NCBI GenBank assembly: GCA_947464585.1
Contig: CANHYS010000110.1
Span: 1-6,867, forward strand
Reading direction: 5' to 3'
Source: Planctomycetaceae bacterium
GTDB lineage: Bacteria > Planctomycetota > Planctomycetia > Pirellulales > UBA1268
DNA: 6,867 nt
A program made the position numbers and the translations under genes. Below are positions 6,584 through 6,867 of the stretch, one piece after another. The notes under the pieces are model-generated. The model was not told where the DNA came from, made no database searches, and saw only the letters and a list, made by a program, of their open reading frames with translations. Position 1 is the first letter of the stretch. Each line of letters starts with the position of its first letter.

Positions 6584-6793
6584 AGGGAAAGCAATGGCTG
6601 CCGGCGAAGACGACGGGATCGGAAACCGCCTGCAGTGTGCGGAAAAATGTCCGGAATGACAATTGAGTGCATCCGGTACCGGCGGCATTCCTTTTGGCAC
6701 ATTGAAAACGGGCCTCCGCTCAAAGCTCCCGATGCTGAGGAGCCGGTCGGAGGCACGCGCAGGAGCCGGTGCATTCTGCGACTCACAAGCGAT
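6584..6793. other. Intergenic region upstream of the DUF1330-like gene
   Basis: These 210 bp lie between the end of the right-edge gene fragment and the ATG at 6583. They contain a 10-bp direct repeat (6738-6747 and 6761-6770) and, on the minus strand, a weak hairpin (GCTCC 6743-6739, 9-base loop, GGAGC 6729-6725) followed by only TTT. That hairpin is at best a poor terminator for the right-edge gene. A TTGTCA occurs on the minus strand, but no matching -10 box follows at 16-18 bases. No confident promoter is seen. Open frames crossing the region lack recognisable protein features. Confidence 0.4.
6738..6770 (+). repeat. Pair of 10-bp direct repeats (AGGAGCCGGT)
   Basis: AGGAGCCGGT occurs at 6738-6747 and again at 6761-6770, a spacing of 23 bp centre to centre, or about two helical turns. 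Two same-face sites could be a regulator-binding pair, but GC-rich 10-mers can repeat by chance. The pair is about 155 bp upstream of the DUF1330-like ATG. Confidence 0.4.
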
Positions 6794-6867
6794 TCATGAT
6801 TCGTCCACGAGCATCCCGTAGCAGAATCCGCCGGCGACGAGCATGCCGCAGCCGGCGAACCAATCCG
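6794..6867 (-). CDS. C-terminal fragment of an unidentified gene, 5' part outside the window
   Basis: One minus-strand frame reads 23 codons to a TGA at 6794-6796. It starts DWFAGCGMLVAGG and ends GMLVDES, a Gly/Met/Phe/Cys-rich hydrophobic tail that looks like real protein. The other two frames look less like protein: one is an Arg-rich stretch (RRLRHARRRR), the other a Ser/Ala-rich run with no pattern I recognise. It might be the last part of a membrane protein or a hydrophobic domain. Too little is visible to name a family, and the call rests on residue composition alone. It is in the same direction as the downstream DUF1330-like gene and mnmE. Confidence 0.45.
   Translation of the reverse strand, partial: DWFAGCGMLVAGGFCYGMLVDES

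Noticed and set aside
6584..6700. N-terminal extension of the DUF1330-like protein to a GTG at 6700
   Set aside because: The added 39 residues are Pro/Ser/His-rich and precede what looks like a natural N-terminal membrane segment.
5933..6799. A 288-codon open frame on the plus strand
   Set aside because: It is opposite the DUF1330-like gene and is His/Arg/Pro-rich; the minus-strand reading gives coherent membrane segments and domain-like strands.
1..6867. Search for CRISPR, tRNA/rRNA, insertion sequences, toxin-antitoxin, defence or biosynthetic clusters
   Set aside because: No spaced identical repeats, transposase motifs, terminal inverted repeats or RNA-gene patterns were seen by eye. The content is core-type genes, and the helicase has no defence-type partner genes beside it.

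Overview
The window is a stretch of compact, GC-rich bacterial chromosome with five recognisable protein-coding genes and one short gene fragment. It has no RNA genes, mobile elements or CRISPR. The protein families, the high GC and the near absence of Shine-Dalgarno sites suggest a planctomycete (Pirellula-like). That assignment rests on remembered family resemblance, not a search, so it is tentative.

Layout. At the left edge a minus-strand gene (1-527, running off the window) encodes a membrane-anchored protein with a TPR/YfgM-like start. It is divergent from a plus-strand UvrD/Rep/PcrA-type DNA helicase (660-2768), and a 132-bp region lies between them. That region holds a fair sigma-70-like promoter for the minus gene and a 12-bp GC palindrome. 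The rest of the window is minus-strand. Read in the direction of transcription, it contains the last 23 codons of an unidentified gene (6867-6794), a 210-bp gap, and a small protein with two predicted membrane segments around a DUF1330-like alpha/beta domain (6583-5972). Then come the tRNA-modification GTPase MnmE (5947-4484) and an unusual long aldehyde dehydrogenase superfamily protein (4386-2665). The last gene collides tail to tail with the helicase gene, and their coding regions overlap by 104 bp.

How the genes relate. The DUF1330-like gene and mnmE are 24 bp apart and probably share a transcript. The dehydrogenase follows mnmE after about 97 bp (37 bp if a TTG start is used) and may be read with it. 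I see no metabolic link between helicase, tRNA modification and dehydrogenase; this looks like ordinary core-genome packing.

I found no convincing new biological system. The points most worth checking are a degenerate G4 motif in MnmE that sits inside an 18-bp tandem duplication, the 104-bp convergent coding overlap, the membrane-flanked DUF1330-like protein, and the long, poorly characterised ALDH branch.
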